DNA of 64,000 nucleotides, taken from assembly GCA_964017235.1 (NCBI GenBank), contig OZ024928.1, positions 81,091,566 to 81,155,565 of the forward strand, given 5' to 3'. Within the stretch, counting starts at the first letter, position 1. Each line of letters starts with the position of its first letter. The position numbers and the translations under genes are program-made. Source of the stretch: Sabellastarte sp. h YS-2021 (Eukaryota > Annelida > Polychaeta > Sabellida > Sabellidae). Shown here in pieces: positions 32,701 through 41,881 of this stretch. Below the pieces are notes generated by a model. The model was not told the origin of the DNA. It made no database searches and saw nothing but the letters and a program-made list of their open reading frames with translations.

Positions 32701-35700
32701 AACTGGGGTGATAAAATAGCCGATTTTGTGTTTTGGCCTTTTATCTCCTTTATTCTTGCTTTTACGAGTCTAGATAGCTGGTCAGATTTACACACACACA
32801 CACACACACCCACACACACACACCCCCATGGGTCAAACTGGGGGTCATAAAATAGCCGATTTGGTGTTTTTACCTCTTATCTCCTTTATTCTTGCTGTTA
32901 GAGTTTTAGAATGTATTAAGAGGTATTGGAAACCTTATGTGATGAGTCTAGATAGCTGGTCAGATTTACCCCCGGATCACCCCTTATGGGTCAAACTGGG
33001 GTCATAAAATAGCCGATTTTCAATTATATCTAAATAGAAATGAGCATTATTCATAAGATATAAATAGGCTTGTGGGAACATTGACCTTTTAATTACTCAT
33101 TGGGATAGATATGGTCACAGCATTGTGTCATAAACTTCTTGCCCTTCCAAAGCCTCAAATTTTACTATGCCTTTTTCTAAAATGTAAATAGGTATATGGC
33201 ATTTATAAAGCACTGTTACTCTTTAATTAAGTAGTTTTATGGTGTAATTTTCAACCTATTATAAGTATTGATGCTTTATGCTTTCTTAGCCAGAGCATTT
33301 ATTCAATTAACTTTTCACAATTTATAACCATAGAAAACAAAATAAAGCTTAAATTTTTCTTTCATGTTAATGCATAAACTTCCACACTGTCTGCTTAACT
33401 TTCACTTCTTCTCTCAGCACTGCATGTTTTTATTTTCAAAAACCTTTTTCTACTGTATATTATATTGCGGTGAACCTTTTTGGGACGCTTAGTTTTTGTT
33501 AGCAAAAACATTCTTTTAGTTTAATAAATAAAATAAATAAATGGAATACTCATTAGTTGAAATCTCTTTCTTTTTTTTGTCAGTTTATGGAAGTTATTGA
33601 CAAGGTAGGACAAAACTGCTCTTTAGATGATCTGTTGGAAGTGTTCAATGACCAGGGATATTCTGACTACTTAGTGGTATACCTTAGGTAAGCAATAAGC
33701 TATTAAAACAAAAACTGTCCAGTCAGGAAATCCAGATACACTATACATGTTTCAGTACCAAAGAAAAGCTCTGCTGTGACAAAACTGTGTTGTCTATGGG
33801 TAACATTTATGTAAAGTTTTGCTTCAGATCCATTTTAAAATACCGATGAAAGCTTTAAATTTAGTACTTTGGAAGCTAACTGTTGTTGAAGAATCAGTGT
33901 GGTTTTCTATAAAATTAACAAGGACACTTTTTATTCTTGCAGATGTTTTTGTTAAAATATGGCCACACACTTCTCTACCATAACTGGGACATGATAGTGG
34001 AGTAGTTTCACCTTACGGATAAAAATTTAATGTTGTACCTTCAACTTTGTGTTTTACATCAACCTGCTATAAGAAACTCTTTTTATGGTGAAAAACCATT
34101 TGAAGGAAGCAAAACATAAATAAGACTAGGGAGAACATAAGTTTGTTATTCATTTAGATGTCAGTGCTGCATAAAATACAAGAAAACTTGAAGCTGAAAT
34201 TGTGAATAAAATATTTTTGTTATGTAGGTTACTTGTCTCTGGTCATCTACAAAAGGAAGTAGACTTTTTCCAGAATTTTGTTGAAGGTGGACGGACAATA
34301 AAAGAATTTTGTAATCAGGTAATTGTGCCACTTTGTGAAACGATTGACTGGAACAAATTCTTTTTAGCAACTTTGAAATATGTGTCCTGTACAAATTGAA
34401 TATGTTCAAAACAAAGTTCTATTCTTCATTGAAGGGTAACAAAACTTAGAAATGAGAAGAATGTTTTACAATACAGAATAGAAGTTGGCGTTTTCTTGTG
34501 ACAAATTCTACATTTCTTACTTTACCATGTACTAATTTCATATAATGATGCATACTTATATGTAAAACTGAAAATATTACTATTCATTCAAAGTGAAACC
34601 AGATCTTGCATTCAGTAAGTCAGTGAGCTTTAGTATTATTTCTGATATCTGTCAATATTAACACACACTTGTATTATTGACTGAAAGACTTTTTCTCCCT
34701 ATACTTGTTTTTTTTTTTTTTTTACTAAAGTAATATATATTATCATGGCATGATGGCTTTTCCTCCATTAGTAACATGTGTGTTGTTTATTAACAAGGAA
34801 GTGGAACCAATGGGAAAAGAGAGTGATCACATTCATATTACAGCCTTAACTTCCAGTGTGCAGGTACCTGTAAAGGTAGGACGTTAATCCCCCATGTTTT
34901 TGAACTTCTGTGTCCTTTATATCAAATTTATGTTTAAATTCATCAATAAATATTGTATCAAAGTTAATTTTATATCATTAATGTAGGCTAATTTCTTAAA
35001 TAGGAATCAAAATGTTAACTCTTTTTGCAATGAATTTATCATGCAGTGGGCTTGTACTTGTTTATGTAATCCCTTTTCTATGTTTACAAGTAATAAAATT
35101 TATTTCTACACTCAGTTTGGTCAAGCATTGACCTTATTATCGGTTACCTTTGTGTCTATTTGATTTCCTTCTTATTTTCTCTTTGTTTCTTAGCAATAAG
35201 TTTAATTTAAACATAGAGTCTCATGGGTTTCTGGAAAATCCTCATATATCGCCCATGGTGCTATCACCTTATTTATGCATTTTCAATCGGAATCAGTTTT
35301 TCTTCCCACAAAGGCTATAAAACCTTTTGAAAATACAAATTTTATTTTTCTACATAATTTCCTCACCTTACCATACTTTTTTTTTAGTTTTTACCTAAAT
35401 CAGAAGGTATAAATATACATCCAAACCACATAAAGCACACCCCATGACTTAGGTTTCCCCACTTAAATATCCAAAATAGATAAATAGGTTGCATAAAAAT
35501 ATTCTCTTAACACATCATTGGATGATTTCAACAAAAAGGTCAATCAGATGATTGGATATACCCTCAATTGGGTGCACTACACCAGAGTTAAGTTCCATAA
35601 GCAGCCTGAAATTACACTTTTATCACTACATTCATTGGCTGAGAACCATCATGCATTTATTTATTCTTACTTGGGGCTTCTTGTACATCGGTTTGCTTTG

Positions 35701-36236
35701 TTTGGTTCAATGTCACTTTTAGTACATTATATCATGAGGGGCAGTTGAAGGGAGTTGAGGAAAGTAGTGCATCATAGATGGATAATACCAGTAATTGACT
35801 GCCAGCTAACATCTTTCCCAAGCAAGTTCCAGGATGTCATCTGAACATAGCAGGTGTCATGGGTTATTTTTCACAGAGACAGATGGGTTTTTTAGGGCCC
35901 TTAATAATTTCTCTTGTGCCGTGTAACGTAATCAACTGAGAAGCGTTGGCTGGAGGTCAGGATAAAAAGAAAGACATTTGATTTACTCTTTAATGCCATT
36001 GGAATAGAAATATTTTTAAAACTCATTTGCCTCACATTAAAAACCTCTGTAGTTCAGCTGTCATTGGGAAAAAAACAATGTTTTAATACAAATGCTTTTT
36101 CATAATTTATATATTTTAGATCGAGTACATGGATCGAGCAGGAACCATTGTTAATGCTCACACATTCCCAGAAGATTCACAGCCAAAAATACAACTGCTG
36201 TATAGACCTGGACATTATGATGTTCTCTATACTTGA
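20673..36236 (+). CDS. OTUB1: Otubain (OTUB1-like) deubiquitinase gene, eight visible coding exons
   Basis: The exons join in phase to 247 residues that align along their full length with the OTU-family cysteine protease otubain-1. The family removes ubiquitin, OTUB1 preferring Lys48 chains, and OTUB1 also inhibits E2 enzymes non-catalytically in the cytosol and nucleus. Catalytic motifs visible are RGDGNCFFR (Asp65, Cys68 of the visible chain) and PGHYD (His241, Asp243). FNDQGYSDYLVVYLR, EGGRTIKEF and KESDHIHI are also family signatures. All introns are GT-AG. Human OTUB1 has 271 residues, so about 24 N-terminal residues lie in an exon not found. OTUB2 is less likely because the N-terminal helix region (NYDEATMEQQ) matches OTUB1. 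The introns hold SINEs, satellite arrays and DIRS element 1. Confidence 0.95.
21028..21290 (-). mobile_element. tRNA-derived SINE, copy 1, with 12-bp target duplication
   Basis: On the - strand the body (21278 down to 21040) starts GGGGCCACGGTGGCAGAATG, a tRNA-like head with A box (GGTGGCAGAATGGTAAC) and B box (GGAGTTTGATTCCC). It continues with GTGGGAAAGCTGGTAGTTG and ends in an A-rich tail. CTATCTTTTGTT flanks it at 21028-21039 and 21279-21290, the duplication expected of LINE-mediated insertion. The + strand frame at 21006-21242 is an artefact of it. Confidence 0.85.
21425..21520 (+). CDS. OTUB1: Otubain exon, helix before the OTU core
   Basis: Acceptor TTTTAG ends at 21424 and the donor is GTATTT at 21521. 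Ninety-six bases in phase 0 encode 32 residues running from VVESQQLIGG to VFQLKIK. The position matches the region of human OTUB1 just before the catalytic loop. Confidence 0.92.
22099..22217 (+). CDS. OTUB1: Otubain exon with the catalytic Asp and Cys
   Basis: Acceptor TTTCACAG ends at 22098 and the donor GTACTT starts at 22218. It encodes DLKSKYKHMRKVRGDGNCFF and continues to NKEDFN plus two bases of an Arg codon. The motif DGNC contains the catalytic Asp and nucleophilic Cys of the OTU fold, equivalent to Asp88 and Cys91 of human OTUB1. Confidence 0.95.
22487..22690 (+). mobile_element. tRNA-derived SINE, copy 2
   Basis: The head GGGGCCATGGTGGCATAGTG contains an A box (TGGCATAGTGGTAAC) and a B box (GAGTTCAAATCCC) at tRNA-like spacing. 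The body GTGGGAAACCTGGTAGTTGG and ACTGGTTTCCTCTGCCC matches copy 1 along its length at roughly 80 percent by eye. No clear target duplication is seen. It lies in the intron between the exons ending at 22217 and starting at 24562. Confidence 0.82.
23285..24345 (+). mobile_element. Element head plus A-like array in an otubain intron
   Basis: The head (23285-23640) reads CCGCCGGCTCCCACATTTTC and TATAGCTCAGCCACCACTGG, and its downstream part AACCTATCAGAGAAGTCACA matches the head at 1033-1417 (AACCAATCAGAGAGGTCACA). Then five or six monomers of about 135-150 bp follow, each with ATCTCGGAAATGGTGCGAG and AGATAGAGCGATTTC or variants and CCCCAGGGTATCC. The palindrome itself is absent at this copy's 5' side. 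Confidence 0.75.
24562..24646 (+). CDS. OTUB1: Otubain exon, helical arm segment
   Basis: Acceptor CCATAG ends at 24561 and the donor is the near-consensus GTAAGT at 24647. It completes the Arg codon and encodes 28 residues including FKEVAAKSKDELVSLGF and FTIEDFHDI. An A-like satellite block ends about 215 bases upstream of this exon. Confidence 0.93.
24647..25265. other. Intron sequence without a recognised element
   Basis: AT-rich intron DNA between the otubain donor at 24647 and the palindromic head at 25266. Nothing further is supported. Confidence 0.5.
25694..25855 (+). repeat. Left inverted terminal repeat of DIRS element 1
   Basis: Matches the complement of 31582-31770 from TAGCTTACCATGTGGGA onward to CAACTTTTCTCGTTG. 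The motif AGCTTACCATGTGGGA begins about 18 bases in, and the same motif flanks the internal complementary region. Confidence 0.85.
26111..28047 (+). pseudogene. Gag-like ORF of DIRS element 1, broken
   Basis: Frames at 26111-26482, 26422-26721, 26865-27167, 27217-27417 and 27853-28047 follow one another in different phases and correspond to the gag of element 2 by position. Near the start, LPTCREAGKVDDPC resembles the Cys-containing start of the element 2 protein, and the end is Arg-Gly rich (RGRGRG), as in nucleic-acid-binding tails. A segment of about 90 bp around GGCACCTCAAA is present twice, about 137 bases apart (27628-27715 and 27766-27852). Multiple frameshifts preclude a full protein. 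Confidence 0.7.
28048..29867 (+). pseudogene. Reverse transcriptase-RNase H of DIRS element 1, broken
   Basis: RT motifs are readable in pieces: LFLVPKPHQRWRPVIDLSRL, then after a stop at 28401-28403 SSIDLSDAYLHIPIHPHSKK, then a frameshifted stretch. At the active-site position the expected Tyr-Leu-Asp-Asp reads YLVH, so both catalytic Asp residues are lost. From 28755 a second frame carries FVGYEFHLDSALVKPT and RNase H motifs LLTDASNEGWGAHL, NVLELKAAFLALR and VATDNSTVVAYIN, followed by the DIRS-specific C-terminal part (HVDLFATYLNHKLPQ). The protein copied template RNA and degraded it in the ancestor. The frame starting at 28067 is mostly a shadow. Confidence 0.85.
29870..31060 (+). pseudogene. 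Tyrosine recombinase of DIRS element 1, broken
   Basis: Two frames hold the protein: 30000-30554 (RPSTIDGYRTAIVDTL, KRRSEIHAW) and 30542-31060 (VRALRYYLDRT, AHDIRAFAASKAF, ACHWKTHN, NFYLKDL). The catalytic set Arg, His-x-x-Arg, His-Trp and Tyr is present, but a single-base frameshift near 30525 separates the first Arg from the rest, and another near 29960 separates the N-terminus. The enzyme would have integrated the circular DNA intermediate. Similarity to the element 2 recombinase is clear but moderate, so it is a different family. Confidence 0.88.
30950..30979 (+). promoter_or_regulatory. A-then-G purine tract of DIRS element 1
   Basis: An A-rich run leads into eight G, one A and ten G. 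It follows the conserved part of the recombinase and precedes the internal complementary region. Elements 2 and 3 have a comparable A-then-G tract at the same relative place. A priming or structural role is possible but unproven; slippage could also create it. Confidence 0.4.
31421..31521 (+). repeat. Internal complementary region of DIRS element 1
   Basis: TCCCACATGGTAAGCT at its start and AGCTTACCATGTGGGA at its end are inverted copies. Between them GCGCAATAAAATTGAAAA joins the complement of the left end to the complement of the right end, sharing AAA. This is the template that DIRS elements use to complete their ends during circle formation. Confidence 0.85.
31582..31770 (-). repeat. Right inverted terminal repeat of DIRS element 1
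   Basis: Complement of the left repeat from CAACGAGAAAAGTTGTAAC to the shared TCCCACATGGTAAGCT, then a private outer end of about 45 bases finishing TTTTCAATTT. The flanking DNA at 31771 is array E. Confidence 0.85.
31771..33010 (+). repeat. Array E, monomers of about 157 bp with a 260-bp duplication
   Basis: CAAACTGGGGTCATAAAATA recurs at about 31863, 32021 and 32178, a period of about 157. Each monomer has TATATCTCCTTTATTTTTGC or a variant, GAATGTATTAAGAGGTATTG and GGTCAGATTTACCCCC. A 260-bp unit is nearly perfectly duplicated (32172-32431 and 32432-32691), which is why two identical 67-residue frames appear. Frames are not genes. Confidence 0.85.
32790..32825. repeat. (CA)n microsatellite inside array E
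   Basis: A CA run with a CCC interruption replaces the CCCCC-rich part of one E monomer, apparently grown from it. Confidence 0.9.
33482..33519 (+). repeat. 3' end hairpin of the Helitron-like element in the otubain intron
   Basis: GGGACGCTT (33482-33490), GTTTTTGTTAGCAAAAAC (33492-33509) and ATTCTTTTAG. Only about 65 bases separate it from the next otubain exon at 33584. Confidence 0.65.
33584..33687 (+). CDS. OTUB1: Otubain exon with the SDYLVVYLR signature
   Basis: Acceptor TTTGTCAG ends at 33583 and the donor GTAAGC starts at 33688. It encodes FMEVIDKVGQNCSLDDLLEV followed by FNDQGYSDYLVVYL and two bases of an Arg codon. It is separated from the previous exon by an 8.9-kb intron that contains a nested pair of mobile elements. 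Confidence 0.95.
34228..34318 (+). CDS. OTUB1: Otubain exon with the EGGRTIKEFC motif
   Basis: Acceptor TATGTAG ends at 34227 and the donor GTAATT starts at 34319. It completes Arg and encodes 30 residues, LLVSGHLQKEVDFFQNFV then EGGRTIKEFCNQ. The longer open frame through the donor is read-through into the intron. Confidence 0.95.
34798..34875 (+). CDS. OTUB1: Otubain exon with the KESDHIHI motif
   Basis: Acceptor TTAACAAG ends at 34797 and the donor GTAGGA starts at 34876. Twenty-six residues in phase 0 include EVEPMGKESDHIHITAL, a segment highly conserved among otubains that lines the active-site face. Confidence 0.94.
34876..36119. other. Last otubain intron, no element recognised
   Basis: AT-rich sequence of 1244 bases with normal splice ends. 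The frame at 35518-35748 has no family match and no flanking splice logic. Confidence 0.5.
36120..36236 (+). CDS. OTUB1: Otubain last exon with the catalytic His and stop
   Basis: Acceptor ATTTTAG ends at 36119. It encodes IEYMDRAGTIVNAHTFPEDS and ends in YRPGHYDVLYT with TGA at 36234-36236. The His of GHYD is the third member of the catalytic triad, equivalent to His265 of human OTUB1. The chain ends at the usual family length. Confidence 0.96.
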   Translation: MEYMDRAGTIVNAHTFPEDSQPKIQLLYRPGHYDVLYT

Positions 36237-37246
36237 GAGTTCTAGTCATATGCAAAGATTATAGGAATATGTTTCTCTGGATAATACACTCCACAAAAAA
36301 CTTGTGTATAGAATAGCATTAATATGTTGAAAATACTTAGGTAATTTACAAATGGAAGTGACAGATTGTGGTTGAATTGCATGGATGTTGCCAACTGCCT
36401 GATCTACCATTGTTGTGCAACAAAGATGGTTGGACCAATATTGGGGGGTAATCCATGTAAAATGGTAAAATGATAAGATTTGAAAAATAAAAAGACACAA
36501 AGTAGATATAAATGTACATGGTACTGAAGGGAGCTTCTCTATTTACAGTGATCCAGAACAGTTTAGTGATCAAGAATGTGAATATCTTGTCATGTTGCAA
36601 GCTAACAGATCTAGATCTAAAGCAGAATAATGTATCAAGAGCAGTTGTCAAGTTTTTATTATTGTAACATATTGATTTTGTATTGTTTACTTTTTACCTT
36701 CAGTCTTTATATCTTATTATTTTCTTTTAGGCTGTCGGCTTCTTTTTTATGTAGGCAATATATGAACTCTGATCTACAGTGACCTTAGACATTTTGAGTT
36801 CAACCACAAAATTAACTGTCACATTGTCTTTGCTATGTCAAAGAAACTATAAAGTATTTGAAGTTTATGTGTGGGACATTTACAAAGTACCCAGTTACCA
36901 GGTAAGATATGCAATGTAACAAGCTCTAGATGTGATCTTTTCCATGTTACTATTTAATGCATTTTGACTTTGTAATGAGCTGCTTCTTAATTGTCTTGGC
37001 TGCATCTGGGAGACTGTAGAACAATTTTTATATTTTCAAAGACATAATATGTAGATCAGCAATGTGATATTTCTTGACATCATTAAGTTTAGTGACCTTC
37101 AGTGTACTTTGAGAAATTTGTCAACAATGGCATACGGCACTTGACAAATGTTGGTACAGGTTTGTATATCCTGTAGACATTTGTACAAGGAGCTTAATGT
37201 TCTGAACCTGAATTGACGCTAGACTTATAGTGTATGAAAAATGGTG
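36237..37246 (+). other. Otubain 3' untranslated or downstream region
   Basis: AT-rich sequence from the stop codon to the left end of DIRS element 2. AATAAA occurs at about 36485 (GAAAAATAAAAAG) with little else to mark cleavage. If the transcript is longer, it would include the DIRS insertion and continue at 43498. Confidence 0.45.
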
Positions 37247-37434
37247 TTTTATTGCGTTAATACATCCTATCCAATGGACAATATGCTAAACCGGTCGGCA
37301 TAGACCGGCCTGCCAAACGTCAGAAAAAGACGTCCTGTGTTTCCACCGGCTGGCCGGTCCTCACACTGCACTCGCCAGGTGGCGCATCGTACTTCCTTCC
37401 TGTCTAGACAACCTGACTTCATAGCATCTTTTTT
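37247..37434 (+). repeat. Left inverted terminal repeat of DIRS element 2
   Basis: Starts TTTTATTGCGTTAATACAT, then CCTATCCAATGGACA and AATATGCTAAACCGGTCGGC. It matches the complement of the right repeat except for the outer bases, the usual split-ITR form of DIRS elements. Confidence 0.9.
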
Positions 37435-37559
37435 GTTTGGCGCATGCACTGCTCGCACGGATCATTTTGGAATTCAGGAACTTTTAATTTTTTGTGAGTT
37501 AATGGAAGTGTACTGTTTTATAACTTTATTATTTACTTCCTCACATATCATAGACCATT

Positions 37560-39548
37560 ATGTCCTCTCCTAGCCAGCGTCGAGGGGGTTGTGGCCACAT
37601 GATGGCAGGTTTTGACCAGCACTCTGTATGTGCACGCTGTCGCGATAGGAAGAAGGGCTCAGACCCTTGTGTTGAAACTCCACCTGCCGCTTGTATGCAT
37701 TGTGACTCTTTATCTGCAGAGCAGAAAGAATAACTTTCCACTCCCTCGTACAAGCTTAAGAAGGAGAAACGAGGTGCGAAATCCTCTACTCCGGCTAAGG
37801 ACATAGACACTCTCAGTCCCACCCTTGTGGACCCGGCACTTGTGTCGGTAGTGGGGGTAGTGGATGGCCAGAGTTCCTCTGGTTTGAGTGGGCCGGTTGA
37901 CAAGAAGAAGCTCGACAAGAAGGCTGAGAAGAAATCCTCATCTGTTAAGTCGGTGAAGTCAGACAAGCCGGTTAAGTCAGACAAGTCTGTGAAATCTTCA
38001 ACCTCTTCAACAAGAATCTCTGACCTCGACAGGAAATGGTCGGATAGATTCAACCGACTGGAGGCCCTGCTCATGGCTAAGGCTCTGGACCGACCTCAGG
38101 ACCCTGTCTTCAGCTCAGTGAAGGTTGCTCCCTCACACACACCACCAGCTAATGTGGTCCGGTCAGAACCTTTTCTGAAACCTACAACTCAGCCTTCACA
38201 GCCTGCTGATACTGATGTTGGCTCACCGGCCACCGACCTACCTCAGCAGAGATCTACCACCAAGGCTTCATCTTCAACTCAGCCGGACCCTTCTACAGCA
38301 CCAACCACTGCAAAGTCTGTTCAGAGACATTTGTCTAGCGCGTTTGATACGTCTAGAAAAGAAGATCCATCTTCAATTGACTCTGAGTCGGAAGACTTTT
38401 CTTCTGACCGACCCCCTTTGGACATTTTCCCGGAAGGGGGCGAGCTGTCGGATGATCAAGAGGCCAATCTGTCCGACCATGACCAATCTCTCTCGGAAGA
38501 ACAATTGTACCGAGAAACTATGAGAGGGATCAGGTCATACATGGACTGGGATTTTATTCCGGACATTGACTCGGGCACTACCACAGCTGAATACAACCCC
38601 TGCGCGGGTCCCAAATTGCATACGCCAGGGAAAGTGTCAGTGAACCTACCGACCGACGAATGGCTATGCAGAAAGATGTCCAAGCTGAATCTTACACTGG
38701 TCCAGGGATACCCTACTCGTACATCTGAGGCAGGAGGACTTTTGAAGGACCAGTTCATACGACCACCTAAATCGCAGGGGAAGTGGTATGGCTTTCAAGC
38801 CAACCCTAAGAAAGACTCTGAACAAACTGTCACGTCTTGGTGTACCGGATCTTCCCGACTCAACAGAACATACCTAAGAATAGCCAGACAGGCCAGTATT
38901 GCCAGTGCACCTCCCATGTCACGACCCATTTCACAAGAGAATCTGCGCAAATGGGAGAAGTCGGCACGCGAGTCCACAGTCATATGTAACCAGGCAGCTG
39001 GTTTTAACCGCTGCTTGTTGAAGATACAACAGAACATGGCTAGCCAGCTGAAAGCTATACGTGTGGATTCAAAAGGGAAGGGACCGACCAAGGTGTCATC
39101 GGCAATAGACGAACTGCAGTTTTTACTTGACTTTAATTCGAGTGTGTGCCAGGCCATGGCTAAGTCCATGGAGCATCTTACAGAGTTCGTGTTTGTCAAT
39201 ATGGCCAATGCTACTTTACTGAGGCAGGACTCTTACCTTTCCTACCTCAAGGCTGGTGTGAAAGCCGACACCCTCAACGCTCTCAGGACTGCTCCCCTTC
39301 ACCAGGACACTTTGTTCCCGGACAGCATTGTAAAGAGGGCAGAGGAGGATATAGCCTCATTCGATAAGGGCCATTCAAGCTCTGTCTACAAAGGCCGTAG
39401 GTACCACCCCTATGAAAGGCAAGGACAAGCTTCAGACAAGAAACAGGACAGACCAGCTTGGAAAAATCTGTCCCATAGCCAACGCCGAAGGAGTAAAGGG
39501 AAACAGAAATACTCCCGACCGGCCAAGGGTCAGCAGCAGTACAAATGA
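37560..39548 (+). pseudogene. Gag-like protein of DIRS element 2, one internal stop
   Basis: The frame opens with ATG at 37560 and is continuous to 39548 except for TAA at 37731, so the intact part from 37827 is 573 residues. The first 57 codons contain a Cys/His cluster (CGHMM, DQHSVCARCRDRK, DPC, CMHCDSL) of the kind seen at the N-terminus of DIRS gag proteins and probably binding zinc. A Lys/Ser-rich stretch with repeated KSDK and KSVK follows (visible residues about 25-60), then an acidic region, and a basic Gln/Lys-rich tail. It would coat element RNA. Its end overlaps the RT frame by about 137 bases in another phase. The function is inferred from position and composition. Confidence 0.8.
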
Positions 39549-41881
39549 CAATCAATGTGTAACTCAGTTGAAGCCCCTGCTGCTGACCGGGAGCCCTACA
39601 GGAAAGACAATGAACACTTTTCCAAATGTAAAGCTAGATGTTGTACATTCTGTTCATACTGCGCCCGGGCATTCTCAAAAGAACGAAATAAGTCCCGGGG
39701 CAGCAGGTTGTTACTACAAGAAAAGTATATTAAAGTCTGTGAAAAGCGTTTCTTGTGTCATTCCATTGTCTTGTGTAAATCCTGTCATAAATGCACCAAA
39801 TGTTGTCACAAATCTACCTGTAGGGGCCAGGCTACAAAACTTTTGGAAAACATGGTTAGATCTGGGTGCCGGACCGAGAGTGGTTCAAATCCTGAAAGAG
39901 GGCTACACCCTCCCCTTTCGGATCCGGCCGAACTTATCACGATTTCCCACAGTCGTAACCTGTTATGGCAATCCTCACAGAAATCTCAATCTGTTGGAGG
40001 CATTACATCAGCTTATGGACAAAAATGCCATAGAACTAGTTGACAAACAGGTCTCACTAGGGTTCTTCAACCGACTCTTTTTAGTCCCCAAACCCAACAA
40101 GTGGAGACCCATCTTAGACCTGAGCGATCTGAATTTTTTCTTCAAGACCGAAAAATTCAAGATGGAGACACCGGAAACTATCAGGACCTCTCTCCAAAAG
40201 GGAGAATGGGTAACCTCCATAGACTTCAAGGACGCTTACTTCCACATCCCCATACAGGAACAGTCCAGGAAGTACCTGAGATTTCATTTCCAGGGTCAGA
40301 CCTACCAGTTCAAAGCACTGCCGTTCGGTCTGTCGACAGCCCCCATGGAGTTCACTATTATAGCAAAGGAGGTAAAGCTGATGGCCATTCAGAATGGTAT
40401 AAGGATCCACCAATACCTAGACGACTGGTTGGTGAGAGCCACATCCCACCGGGTCTGTCTCCAGCATACACAGGTCCTAGTAAGAATGTGCCGACATTTA
40501 GGTTGGCTGGTGAACGTAGAAAAGTCGGAACTGGAACCCAAACAAGTTTTCAACTTCGTAGGTTACCAATTCGACCTCGAGTCCGGTTGGGTCCGACCGA
40601 CACCAGACCGGTGGCAAAGCCTACAGGAAAAGATACTGGAACTCATCTCCCGACCGGCTTGTTCGGTAAGGGAACTGATGTCCTTGATAGGCCTTTTAAC
40701 AGCCACAGAAAAACAAGTTCATCTGGGCAGACTACACATGAGGCCCATCCAATGGCATCTCAAGAGAAATTGGAGAATACCGGAATCGTTAGAAAAACGG
40801 ATTCCCCTACCCAGATCTCTACATCCTCATTTACAATAGTGGCTAGAAGAAGACAATGCCCTCACAGTCCAGCCATTACACCCTATGCAACATGCTCTGC
40901 AAATCTTTACAGACGCATCAAAAGAAGGGTGGGGCGCTCACTTAAACGAGTTCATTGCCAGAGGAACCTGGTCCCTACCGGAAAGCAAATTACACATAAA
41001 CCACCTGGAACTGAAAGCAGTCTTTCTGGCTCTAAAAGAGTTCCAAAAACTATGCATAGGCAAAATGGTTCTGGTAGCAACCGACAACACCACAGTAGTA
41101 GCCTACATCAACAAGGAGGGAGGCATGAGGTCGGGCCCACTTTGTGCCCTTCTTTGGAGAATCTTGACCTGGTGCACCGGGAAACAAGTGACTCTGAAGG
41201 CCCGACACATTCCCGGCCGCTTAAATGTAGTGGCAGACATTGGCCAACAAATAGCTACTGTTAGGAAATGGTAAGGGTATTTCGCTATAAAATGTCCAGA
41301 TTAGGACAGACCATCCAAACAGAATGGTCCCTCCTTCCAGAGGTTTTTCAAGCCCTGTGCAACAGGTGGCATCAGCCTCAAATAGATCTCTTTGCTACGA
41401 GATTCAACAACAAGTTGCCCCTGTTCGTATCACCAGTTCCGGACCCCATGGCCACTGCAGTGGATGCACTCAGTTTGTCATGGGAAAATCTGGACGCATA
41501 TGCCTTCCCACTAACAGCCATATTGGGCAAAGTGGTGGAGAAGTTGCAGGACTCCCCATACCAAAGGTTGATCATCATTGCCCGGGGTGGCCCAACATGA
41601 CATGGTTTTGGGACCTAGTGGAAATGTCCAGCCAGATCCCATTGCTCTTGCCTCAACTGCCAAACCTTTTGACTCAACCCTTCAATCAGACCCCTCACAG
41701 GAGTCTGACAAACCTAAATCTCCATGCATGGCTCCTAGAGCCACAACTATCAAGGAGCAGGGTTTCTCTGAGGCGGTGGCAACAAGAATTGAGGCTCCTC
41801 AAAGAAGATCAACCAGATCTGTCTATGAGGCAAAGTGGACCATTTTTACAAAGTGGTGCATCTCAAATCAGGGTCCTGTAA
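39412..41881 (+). pseudogene. Reverse transcriptase-RNase H of DIRS element 2, lightly damaged
   Basis: The first part (39412-40839, 475 codons) carries RT motifs: SLGFFNRLFLVPKPNKWRP, LDLSDLN, TSIDFKDAYFHIPI with the first catalytic Asp at 271, LPFGLSTAPMEF, and YLDDWL with Asp337 and Asp338. TAG at 40837 interrupts the frame; in the same phase RNase H follows (TDASKEGWGAHL, LELKAVFLAL, VATDNTTVVAYIN, with the Asp, Glu, Asp residues). About 53 inserted bases near 41240 shift the phase to the frame 41268-41600 (LLPEVFQALCNRW, IDLFATRFNNKLP), and a further one-base shift near 41585 moves it to the frame ending at 41881 (WPNMTWFWDLVEMSSQIPLL). The last part overlaps the recombinase frame. Confidence 0.92.

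Larger units (their letters stand above)
25266..33519 (+). mobile_element. Helitron-like element carrying array E, split by DIRS element 1
   Basis: The 5' palindrome AAGCGTCCCT-gaa-AAGGGCGCTT lies at 25271-25293, preceded by GCTAATT; the 3' end at 33482-33519 has GGGACGCTT, the hairpin GTTTTTG-ttag-CAAAAAC (33492-33509) and ATTCTTTTAG. Between them are a head (25266-25693), DIRS element 1 (25694-31770), array E (31771-33010) and about 470 bases of other sequence. Without the DIRS insertion the element would be about 2.2 kb. No Rep-helicase gene is present. The pairing of the two ends is inferred from the same end pair at 9309-14653. Confidence 0.6.

Noticed and set aside
40101..41264. 387-codon frame overlapping RT
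   Set aside because: It is the +1 phase of the RT-RNase H region and lacks any motif; RT motifs lie in the 39412 frame.
41269..41300. A 31-base intron in DIRS element 2
   Set aside because: GT and AG are present, but the span is far below usual intron size and removal would not restore the frame on its own.
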